From Candidatus Yanofskyibacteriota bacterium (GTDB lineage: Bacteria; Patescibacteriota; Minisyncoccia; 2-02-FULL-40-12; GWA2-44-9), in assembly GCA_016185505.1 (NCBI GenBank), contig JACPNL010000008.1, positions 1 through 33,144 on the forward strand: a stretch of DNA of 33,144 nt, written 5' to 3'. Below are positions 22,342 to 27,986 of this stretch, in pieces (the first letter of the stretch is position 1; every line of letters begins with the position of its first letter). A program made the position numbers and the translations under genes. A model generated the notes under the pieces. The model ran no database searches, had not been told where the DNA came from, and saw only the letters and a list, made by a program, of their open reading frames with translations.

Positions 22342-22948
22342 TTACTTCTCTTCCTCCGAGCCATTCGACAAAAATTCCTCCAAACCGTTGCGGAGTTTAT
22401 AGCTTAGTTCTCTGATCTTGTCGGTGATAAACAAAGACTTAACGAAAGCCGAACCGAGTATCAACTTGATTATGTAAATAAGCGCGATGGCGCCACCCAG
22501 GAACACGAGGCCATAGGTAAAGTTCTTCAAGTAAACAAAGAATAATTTATAACTTTGGCCGAAGAAGTAGCCAACGGATAAGGTTACTATTACCCACCCG
22601 ACAGAACCAATGAAATTGTAAAAAGTGAATTTCCTGAGGTTATACTTCAGCGAACCGGCCATTATGAGCGTAGCGATGGTAAAAGAAAAAGTGAATTTAG
22701 TGATGATTATCGCCCGCCCGCTGTATTTATTGAAATAACTTTCAACTTTCTCAATTATCTTCCGCCCTTTATCGTCTTTGCGACCCCATTTATCTATCGG
22801 TTTAGCGCCGGCAAAGTATCCTACCGTATACCAGATATAACCGCATCGTATTTAACCCTTCTATCATCGCCCCCAAGAATAAAAAAAGATATTTATGAGC
22901 AATGAGAGTCGGGAAAGCCGTCTCAAAGAATTGCAATAATCCGTCCAA
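22342..22948 (-). pseudogene. DedA-family membrane protein, broken by internal deletion and frameshift
   Basis: Two frames on the minus strand make one DedA protein. From 22948 the first frame reads LDGLLQFFETAFPTL... then KYLFLFLGAMIEGLNT, the DedA N-terminus, and then runs to a stop shortly after. From near 22845 another frame reads GYIWYTVGYFAGAKPIDKWG, continues through the FTFSFTIATLIMAG region and ends at 22342. The conserved segment between the EG motif and the 'GDxxWYxVGY' motif (about 35-45 residues in intact homologues) is missing where the frames meet. DedA proteins are flippases or transporters for lipid carriers such as undecaprenyl phosphate. The longest intact part (MAGSL... 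106 aa) is unlikely to work alone. A sequencing error alone would not remove the missing segment. Confidence 0.75.
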
Positions 22949-22950
22949 TC

Positions 22951-23015
22951 TAGACCCACAACCTACGACCCACAACCCACAACTTTTTGTTGTTGGTAGT
23001 TGGTAGTTAGTTGTT
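22951..23015. repeat. ACAACC/GGTTGT simple repeats in inverted orientation
   Basis: CCCACAACC-type units at 22956-22983 face TTGTTGGTAGTTGG-type units at 22988-23013, so the gap can fold on itself. A related CCAACAA repeat is found in the ligase gene (24356-24384). It is followed by the udg stop codon. Confidence 0.5.
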
Positions 23016-23017
23016 GG

Positions 23018-23614
23018 TTACTTGAACTTCTCAAGAACCTTAAAGTCATCTATAAGCTCCTGCTTCCTGCTACTATCATACACCGCCACCGCAGGATGAT
23101 AAAGAGGGATTATTTTAATTGAGCCGTAGTTAGTTCGGGCATCGAATATCTCGCCATGCATTTTGTTTATAGCGGTTATTGCATTGTCTAGGCCAAATTT
23201 TCTCATCACATAATCCATTGAGAACCGACCAAGCGTGGCGATAACTTGCGGCTGAATTATATCTATCTGCCTGTCCAGAAAAGGAGAATAAATTGTAATT
23301 TCCTCCGGTAGAGGGTCCCTGTTGGCAGGGGGCCTGTCTTTGACAATATTTGTAACATAAACATCTTTTCTGTTTATTCCAACAGAGGCCAACAGTTCAT
23401 CAAGTATTCTGCCGGAAGCGCCGCAAAAAGGCCGGCCAGTTGCCGCCTCATTCCTTCCGGGCGCTTCGCCTATAAACATAATTTTAGCATAATGACTCCC
23501 CTCGCCGATAACCGGAAAGACGTTGTTCTTAATTCTTTCTTTATAGAGAGGCGAGGATTTAAGAGCTAGAACCTCCTCTTTTATCTTACGGAGTTGTTCA
23601 GTTCGATTATCCAT
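23018..23614 (-). CDS. Uracil-DNA glycosylase, family 4/5-like, without Fe-S cysteines
   Basis: The enzyme removes uracil from DNA in base-excision repair. The 198-aa protein has the motifs GEAPGRNEAATGRPFCGASG (about residues 49-68) and YHPAVAVY near the C-terminus. Family 4 enzymes normally hold a 4Fe-4S cluster with four cysteines. At the aligned positions this protein has Leu18 and Ser21 (before PLYKER), Asp93 (VKDRPPANR) and Tyr109 (IYSPFL), so no cluster is expected. The only cysteine is Cys64, in the GRPFCG motif. Overall pattern and length still match the family. The region upstream of the start holds a 17-bp inverted repeat (23615-23730). Confidence 0.88.
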   Translation of the reverse strand: MDNRTEQLRKIKEEVLALKSSPLYKERIKNNVFPVIGEGSHYAKIMFIGEAPGRNEAATGRPFCGASGRILDELLASVGINRKDVYVTNIVKDRPPANRDPLPEEITIYSPFLDRQIDIIQPQVIATLGRFSMDYVMRKFGLDNAITAINKMHGEIFDARTNYGSIKIIPLYHPAVAVYDSSRKQELIDDFKVLEKFK

Positions 23615-23730
23615 CCCGTACGAAGTAGCTGCTGCGCAGTTATAGAACTACCGGTTGGATGCGCAGGACTACTGTTGTTATATATTGACACCCCGTTCGT
23701 ATAACCTGTTAGGGCTACTTCGTTCGGGAT
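23615..23730. repeat. 116-bp inverted-repeat element upstream of the uracil-DNA glycosylase gene
   Basis: ATCCCGTACGAAGTAGC (23615-23631) faces GCTACTTCGTTCGGGAT (23714-23730), with 16 of 17 pairs. Inside, CTGCGCA and TGCGCAG can pair. The overall size and 'outer stem with inner hairpins' plan resemble the elements at 24728, 25511 and 26356. It directly abuts the ATG. Confidence 0.65.
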
Positions 23731-23777
23731 CCACGAAAATAATTCTATAAAATAAAACCTACAGAATCAAATAACAA

Positions 23778-23823
23778 ACAGACCGACATAAAATAGGCAA
23801 TTGCCTATTTTATGTCGGTCTGT
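23778..23823. repeat. Perfect 46-bp palindrome without loop
   Basis: The left arm begins ACAGACCGACATAAAATAGG and is followed with no spacer by its exact reverse complement (23-bp arms, centre 23800/23801). It lies in the gene-poor stretch 23615-23907. Confidence 0.85.
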
Positions 23824-23841
23824 GAAATATGAACTTAAGAT

Positions 23842-23894
23842 AAAAATTAAAAGAGGGGCGACCCATGTTGAGCTAAGCTCGATGGTGTCGCCCC
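23842..23894 (-). terminator. Strong terminator after the 53-aa basic protein gene
   Basis: On the minus strand GGGGCGAC (23894-23887) pairs with GTCGCCCC (23862-23855), with an inner GAGCT/AGCTC stem. It is followed by TCTTTTAATTTTTATC. Confidence 0.85.
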
Positions 23895-23907
23895 ATGGCG
23901 TTGCGGT

Positions 23908-24069
23908 CTATCCGCGCGATGAACTGCGGTGAGTCACCACGCGGCTGTGGTAACACTTGCCACGGGCCGTGCACGCACCCGTGCGCGTGTGACCGATACG
24001 GCCACGGATACGCGCCTTGTCAGTCTTCTCAAACTTGACCGCTTGCTGTCTTTGTTTCTTCCCGGACAT
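23908..24069 (-). CDS. Small, highly basic 53-aa protein, strongly expressed, unknown
   Basis: The product begins MSGKKQRQQAVKFEKTDKAR and continues with IRGRIGHTRTGACTARGKC, YHSRVVTHRSSSRG. It has 15 Lys/Arg against 2 acidic residues, plus C33, C39 and three His (27, 41, 47) that could bind a metal. I do not recognise the family. It is a real gene: the promoter is a perfect TTGACA-17-TATAAT, the ribosome binding site AAGGAGGTG sits 8 bases before ATG, and a strong terminator follows. GC content is far above that of its neighbours. Size and charge fit a ribosome-associated or nucleic-acid-binding protein. It is too short for typical ORF cut-offs. Confidence 0.8.
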   Translation of the reverse strand: MSGKKQRQQAVKFEKTDKARIRGRIGHTRTGACTARGKCYHSRVVTHRSSSRG

Positions 24070-24077
24070 GATTCCCT

Positions 24078-24086
24078 CACCTCCTT
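24078..24086 (-). promoter_or_regulatory. Near-ideal Shine-Dalgarno sequence of the 53-aa gene
   Basis: AAGGAGGTG on the minus strand, 8 bases before the ATG at 24069. It is the best match to the anti-SD sequence that I noticed in the window. Confidence 0.85.
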
Positions 24087-24098
24087 GATTGTGTTTGT

Positions 24099-24127
24099 AT
24101 TATATCACCTATCGCCAACAATGTCAA
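24099..24127 (-). promoter_or_regulatory. Perfect consensus promoter of the 53-aa gene
   Basis: On the minus strand TTGACA (24127-24122), exactly 17 nt, TATAAT (24104-24099). It is the only promoter noticed here with both hexamers perfect at 17-nt spacing. Confidence 0.88.
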
Positions 24128-24207
24128 CCCCGCACTATAACAAGCATATAACTCCCGGCCGATTGTCATTATCGGACATATTTAGTTCGCAACACAAAAA
24201 ACTAAAA

Positions 24208-25782
24208 CTAAGGAGTTTGTTCTAGGTCGTTTTCTGAAAAGCGCTTGTTGGGTGACGGGGCTAGGGCCCCAAGAAGCGCAAGCGCTATCCAGAATACAAA
24301 TCTCCCCTGCTGGAGAGTAAGCAGAAAATGATCAAAAAGACCGATGAGCAAAATACCAACAACCAACAACCAACAACCAACAACTTTTTTAGAAAAAGAG
24401 TTTGTTAAAATAAATATCAAAAACAACAAAAACAGCGCGAACCCGATGATACCTATCTCCTTGTGCACAAGCAGATAAATATTGTGAACCGGCTGATACA
24501 TATAACTTGGCAGGTTGGGATTCTGCTCCATCAGCCAGCCGGTAAAGTCCCCCAGCCCGATGCCGAATAAGTTGATGCCGCCTTTCAACGACTCTTCGTT
24601 ATAAAAAATTCGCAACTGTACTGCCTCTTCTTCCGAAGAGAGCGTCATTCTACTCTGAACTTCTGGCCAATATAGGAAAGAAAAAGCCCCGACAACAATA
24701 AAAGTAACCAAAACTAAAGCAACCACCCTGTGGATAAACGACTTGTCCCGATTCGTTTTCAACGAATCGAGGATCCTCGATTTTATAATCACCGCTTTGC
24801 GGTGAATAAAATCAGGACGAAGTCGTTTATCCACAGGTGACAGTGTTTTTGAGCCAGCCCAGATATTCATCGCGATAATTACCAAAAAACCGACTCCCCA
24901 AAGAAAAATAATTGTCCGCGAAAAGGTAAAAAATAATCCAAAAAGCAAAATTGGATAAACCCCCACCCACCAATATTTTAAAATTTTATGATATATCATA
25001 GTATCATAAAATTTCCGTTCACTATGATACACCATCGTATCATAGTGTTTGTGCCCGCCGCTCCTGATCTGATAAATAAAAATAAAATAGAAAGCGAAAA
25101 TGGAGAGGAACAAATACGCCGCCAGAACATTCGGGTGCGGGGTCGTGCCGTAAGCCCTGATTATTTTCAAGCCCGAATCAATAAACTCTTCGACGTTGCT
25201 CAGGGTAAAGAAAGACGCAACTCCCGTCATGTGTGGGCCAAAGACACTTTCACCAAGCCATCTTAAACCCAAATCGCCTTGCTTCAAGAATTGTCCGATA
25301 GCAATGGCCGCCTGGAATGCGCCGCCAATTATTAAAGCGTAAAACGCTCCGATAAAACCAAATCTCCGTATCGCGTACATCTTTAAATAAAAATAAAACA
25401 GCGCAAATTCAACCAACTTGAGCCACAAAAACGCGCCAACATAAAAATCCGATGAATTTTTGACAGAAATTGCCGCCACCGCTAAAAATCCCAGTAGAAA
25501 CCAGTCATACCTGTGGATAAACGACTTGTCCCGATTCGTTATCAACGAATCGAGGATCCTCGATTTTATAGTCACCGCTTTGCGGTGAATAAAATCGGGA
25601 CGAAGTCGTTTATCCACAGCCCAGAAGATAAACAGGGCTAACAAAACTAGGTCTGTCGCATAGACACTGATGCTTTGCCACTCATTGTAATACCACCCGG
25701 GGGAATATAAAATTTTACGCGTCTGGAGCGGAATCGCAAAAAAGAGTAAATAAAATAAAAATTGTTCGAGTTTAGACGACAT
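24208..25782 (-). CDS. O-antigen ligase / Wzy-like polysaccharide membrane protein with in-frame palindromic insertions
   Basis: The 524-aa protein has about ten membrane helices and the ligase-family loop QPVHNIYLLVHKEIGIIGF (about residue 430-450), typical of enzymes that attach or polymerise surface polysaccharide. Three segments look foreign: residues about 55-91 and 316-352 share VDKRLRPDFIHRKAV...IKSRILDSL...TNRDKSFIHR, encoded by two 109-bp palindromic repeats, and about 245-268 reads YDTMVYHSERKFYDTMIYHK from a pair of hairpins. The reading frame survives all three. A CCAACAA repeat lies near the C-terminus. The start is ATG 25782, overlapping the upstream TGA as TGATG; a TTG at 25794 is less likely. 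Confidence 0.88.
   Translation of the reverse strand: MSSKLEQFLFYLLFFAIPLQTRKILYSPGWYYNEWQSISVYATDLVLLALFIFWAVDKRLRPDFIHRKAVTIKSRILDSLITNRDKSFIHRYDWFLLGFLAVAAISVKNSSDFYVGAFLWLKLVEFALFYFYLKMYAIRRFGFIGAFYALIIGGAFQAAIAIGQFLKQGDLGLRWLGESVFGPHMTGVASFFTLSNVEEFIDSGLKIIRAYGTTPHPNVLAAYLFLSIFAFYFIFIYQIRSGGHKHYDTMVYHSERKFYDTMIYHKILKYWWVGVYPILLFGLFFTFSRTIIFLWGVGFLVIIAMNIWAGSKTLSPVDKRLRPDFIHRKAVIIKSRILDSLKTNRDKSFIHRVVALVLVTFIVVGAFSFLYWPEVQSRMTLSSEEEAVQLRIFYNEESLKGGINLFGIGLGDFTGWLMEQNPNLPSYMYQPVHNIYLLVHKEIGIIGFALFLLFLIFILTNSFSKKVVGCWLLVVGILLIGLFDHFLLTLQQGRFVFWIALALLGALAPSPNKRFSENDLEQTP
24356..24384. repeat. Heptanucleotide tandem repeat (CCAACAA) x4 inside the ligase gene
   Basis: Four perfect copies of CCAACAA plus one base. 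On the coding strand they give the hydrophobic run VVGCWLLVVG. Slippage would shift the frame, as the unit is not a multiple of three. Confidence 0.8.
24728..24836. repeat. 109-bp palindromic element, copy A, in frame in the ligase gene
   Basis: The outer arms CTGTGGATAAACGACTT (24728-24744) and AAGTCGTTTATCCACAG (24820-24836) pair perfectly. Inside are the hairpins CGATTCGTT/AACGAATCG and GATTTTAT-CACCGC/GCGGTG-ATAAAATC, separated by AGGATCCT. It differs from copy B (25511-25619) at three positions. Each end contains TTATCCACA, the DnaA-box consensus. Confidence 0.92.
24981..25047. repeat. Tandem hairpin pair in frame in the ligase gene
   Basis: AAATTTTATGATA/TATCATAAAATTT (24981-24993 with 25002-25014) is followed by CACTATGATAC/GTATCATAGTG (25020-25030 with 25037-25047). 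Both have the core TATGATA...TATCATA. The codons give the repeated peptide YDTMVYH / YDTMIYH. Confidence 0.82.
25511..25619. repeat. 109-bp palindromic element, copy B, in frame in the ligase gene
   Basis: Same orientation and length as copy A, with 106 of 109 bases identical by eye. Outer arms are 25511-25527 and 25603-25619. It is read in the same frame as copy A. Confidence 0.92.
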
Positions 25783-26345
25783 CAATATTCCCAATAGACC
25801 CTGATGATATCTTCGCCGGTATGTTTAATCTCCAATTTACTGCCGCCAAATGAGGATTTGAGCTTCTTGCCTATTCTAACCGCGAGCTGATTTTCGGAAG
25901 TGAAAATGCGCAGACCGTCTTGCCTATTTTCCATCCACAATATCCTGTCCATCGGATCCAATTCTTGCCCCTGCTTGTCGGAATTTTTTATGGTATTCAA
26001 AACATCACTTTTTACTTTTTCATTTTTACTTTTTAATTTAATGATGATTTCACCCTCAAAGATCTTGTCTTTCTTCATCTTACAGGCCGGACATAGTTCA
26101 AAATTAACCCGCTTGCCGGGCTTAAAGTGTGCAACTTTTTCTTCTTCCAGCCGATTGTGCCAGGACTTATCAAAATAGACGCTCCCGCAATCGGAACACA
26201 AAATGAACTCCTTCCCCGCCAAGCCAAACTCGCTCTCTTCTTTGCGGGAACGCTGATGCCTCCGCCCGATCATACCGGTCTTAACGGCCATTTTTTTGTT
26301 TACCCCGTGACCTCTTGGTTTTACGGGGTTTGAGTTTTTCGCCAT
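25782..26345 (-). CDS. BCAM0308 / NMD3-like zinc-binding protein
   Basis: The 187-aa protein starts with a basic tail, followed by a zinc-ribbon-like pair of motifs: CSDCGSVYFDKSWH (about residues 51-64) and CPACKMKKDKIFEGEI (about 85-100). The C-terminal part ends GKKLKSSFGGSKLEIKHTGEDIIRVYWEY. This resembles the bacterial BCAM0308 family, which is distantly like the eukaryotic ribosome-export factor NMD3. Its function in bacteria is unknown, and a ribosome or RNA role is inference. Its stop overlaps the ligase start by one base. Confidence 0.8.
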   Translation of the reverse strand: MAKNSNPVKPRGHGVNKKMAVKTGMIGRRHQRSRKEESEFGLAGKEFILCSDCGSVYFDKSWHNRLEEEKVAHFKPGKRVNFELCPACKMKKDKIFEGEIIIKLKSKNEKVKSDVLNTIKNSDKQGQELDPMDRILWMENRQDGLRIFTSENQLAVRIGKKLKSSFGGSKLEIKHTGEDIIRVYWEY

Positions 26346-26355
26346 AGTTACCGCA

Positions 26356-26446
26356 ACAACATTCCAACATTCTGTGGCTAGGCCCTTCGGGCCGCCATCC
26401 CGGTCGACTTTCAGTCGACCTAGGGACAGAATGTTGGAATGTTGTT
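26356..26446. repeat. 91-bp palindromic element with two inner hairpins
   Basis: Perfect 21-bp arms (26356-26376 and 26426-26446; core ACATTCCAACATTCTG) enclose the hairpins GGCCC-TTC-GGGCC (26382-26394) and GGTCGACT-TTC-AGTCGACC (26402-26420). The right arm runs into the stop codon of the 110-aa gene. The arm sequence is shared with the 16733-16764 palindrome. Confidence 0.88.
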
Positions 26447-26778
26447 TATGTTCTTGCCGCTAATGCAAAATGCATAAAATATCGCTCAAGGTCAGTTAGA
26501 TTACTATTGTACTCCTTGCCGCCCAAAATCGCGTCGCAGAAAACATCTCTGGCTCGTCCTATTTCTTTTAACCGCCCCCGCCAGCGAAGATCATTAAGAG
26601 TCAGGTCAAAAAGTTCCAGCGCCCTGTCAACCGCTTTCTGAAAACGCTCATCGTCACCTTTTTCTTTATAGATCCTGGCCCGCCCCACTTCACTGCCGAT
26701 ATTTCCCAGCTGTTCCATCAAGGACATTTGATACCATCGTCCTTCAGCAAGGTCTTTGTGTAAAATCGCGCCACTCAT
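26446..26778 (-). CDS. Small helical protein, 110 aa, paired with DUF5674
   Basis: The family is not recognised by name. The sequence is almost all helix (MEQLGNIGSEVGRARIYKEK, DDERFQKAVDRALELFDLTL, LKEIGRARDVFCDAILGG, DLERYFMHFALAART), suggesting a four-helix bundle. The start overlaps the DUF5674 stop as TAATG, so translation is coupled and the two products may act together. An HEPN-like fold is conceivable, but no RxxxxH motif is visible. The 3' end merges with the palindromic element at 26356-26446. Confidence 0.75.
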   Translation of the reverse strand: MSGAILHKDLAEGRWYQMSLMEQLGNIGSEVGRARIYKEKGDDERFQKAVDRALELFDLTLNDLRWRGRLKEIGRARDVFCDAILGGKEYNSNLTDLERYFMHFALAART

Positions 26779-27125
26779 TATTTAACAAGTTTATTAACGA
26801 TATTTATAATTTTCTCTTTGGTCTCAAGATTATCAACTCCTCTGGTACGATTACCGAAATTCGGTTTAATATTTACCATTGAGTCAAATTCGATAAAATC
26901 ATCGCCTTCTTTGTCGGGATAAAGATTAATACCCCATACATTTTCACCTCTTGACTTCTCCTCTTCAATCAAAGCAACCTCCTCATCGACATGAAGCTCA
27001 CCTCCAATTGCCATAATTTCTTTCTCAATGTCAACGGCCGCCTTAACCAGATCGCCAAATCTTTCTTTGGCGATCTGCCGCAACTGAACTCTGGTTATGG
27101 GACTTTTGATAATTTGAATCGACAT
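26778..27125 (-). CDS. DUF5674 family protein
   Basis: The 115-aa protein has the blocks I associate with DUF5674: RFGDLVKAAVDIEKEIMAIGGELHVDEE, then WGINLYPD, DFIEFDSMVNIKP, GNRTRGVDN and KEKIINIVNKLVK. The function is unknown. It has no membrane segment. It is the first gene of the minus-strand group that runs through the 110-aa gene, the BCAM0308 gene and the ligase gene, and it is divergent from the 195-aa gene. Confidence 0.82.
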   Translation of the reverse strand: MSIQIIKSPITRVQLRQIAKERFGDLVKAAVDIEKEIMAIGGELHVDEEVALIEEEKSRGENVWGINLYPDKEGDDFIEFDSMVNIKPNFGNRTRGVDNLETKEKIINIVNKLVK

Positions 27126-27162
27126 AGTCTTATTCTACTCCACGAAGTAGTTTGACAAAACA

Positions 27163-27190
27163 TTGACAAAAATAATTAAAATTTTATAAT
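27163..27190 (+). promoter_or_regulatory. Promoter of the 195-aa gene
   Basis: TTGACA (27163-27168), 16 nt, TATAAT (27185-27190); both boxes are perfect. Confidence 0.8.
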
Positions 27191-27222
27191 TACACAATCG
27201 TACCCTAACAAAGGAAAGCAGA

Positions 27223-27810
27223 ATGCAATGGTTTCGAAGCTGGTTCCTACGTAGAAAGACCTTGCTGCGGTTGCGAACTCTCACGGTCCAACCGATTTGG
27301 CTCCCTATCAATATCGATCAATATATTCAAAATTTCGCTAAAAACTCCACGAACTCAAAAAAGGTCGAGACACTCAAGCAATACTTATGTTTAAGGATGT
27401 CACATCGCACCAGAGGAGACCATCTTTCCGGGCCATATAGAGATGCTCTATATACCGTCTCATTGTATTACAGGTTTACTAACAACGATCCTGAATACTT
27501 GGCATGTATAGGATTTGATATTGACGATGACAAAATTATCGTCAAGCAAATCCAAGGAAACCAGGGCAAGGGAGAGTTGCTTGGTTTGTTCAAGTGGGAA
27601 CGTATGTTGCTATCTATACTGACTGATTGGGCAAATGAAAGTGGATTTAAACAAATTCGAGTAATTCAAGCCAAGAACCAGCGCTGGTGCCGCAATGGAG
27701 ACAGAATGAAGCGAATGTATATGCATTATGACGTAACGGCAAGGAGATCAGGATTTAACTTAGACCAAGACAGCGGCCAATACATAAAATACATAAAGGT
27801 TCTTGTTTAA
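27223..27810 (+). CDS. Hypothetical protein, 195 aa
   Basis: I do not recognise the family. The basic N-terminus (MQWFRSWFLRRKTLLRLRTL) is followed by an alpha/beta region containing YFTNNDPEYLACIGFDIDDDKIIVKQIQG, GLFKWERMLLSILTDWANESGF and QIRVIQAKNQRWCRNGDR-type stretches (only the landmarks FDIDDD, WERMLL and WANESG matter). 'Large helix then IRVIQA strand' is reminiscent of acyltransferase-like folds, but no diagnostic motif was found. The ribosome binding site AAGGAAAG, a perfect promoter and a strong terminator make it an independent unit. Confidence 0.78.
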   Translation: MQWFRSWFLRRKTLLRLRTLTVQPIWLPINIDQYIQNFAKNSTNSKKVETLKQYLCLRMSHRTRGDHLSGPYRDALYTVSLYYRFTNNDPEYLACIGFDIDDDKIIVKQIQGNQGKGELLGLFKWERMLLSILTDWANESGFKQIRVIQAKNQRWCRNGDRMKRMYMHYDVTARRSGFNLDQDSGQYIKYIKVLV

Positions 27811-27859
27811 CTACTCCCGGAAGAGTGGACGATGTAAGAATCGGCTCACCGGCAACCCC

Positions 27860-27890
27860 GCCCCGCGCCAACGGCGCGGGGCTTTTTAAT
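27860..27890 (+). terminator. Terminator after the 195-aa gene
   Basis: CCCCGCGCC, AAC, GGCGCGGGG (27860-27880) followed by CTTTTTAATTTT. Confidence 0.92.
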
Positions 27891-27935
27891 TTTCCTCAAA
27901 CATACGCACCGGCGTGTGTATTCATATTATCCTTA

Positions 27936-27975
27936 CATACTTATTTTTATATCGTACGATATAAAAATAAGTATG
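27936..27975. repeat. Perfect 40-bp AT-rich palindrome without loop
   Basis: CATACTTATTTTTATATCGT is followed directly by its reverse complement (centre 27955/27956). It lies between convergent genes, just past the permease stop codon. Confidence 0.85.
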
Positions 27976-27986
27976 CTTCATTTAAT

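Noticed and set aside
22290-22364. Upstream extension of the subtilase frame
   Set aside because: It would place a cysteine-rich stretch before the signal peptide and overlap the DedA remnant. ATG 22289 with GAGGG upstream fits better.
23929-24225. 98-aa plus-strand frame
   Set aside because: It is antisense to the 53-aa gene, which has promoter, SD and terminator on the other strand.
24728-25619. CRISPR-like array from the two 109-bp repeats
   Set aside because: There are only two copies, about 670 bp apart, inside a coding gene, and no cas gene is present.
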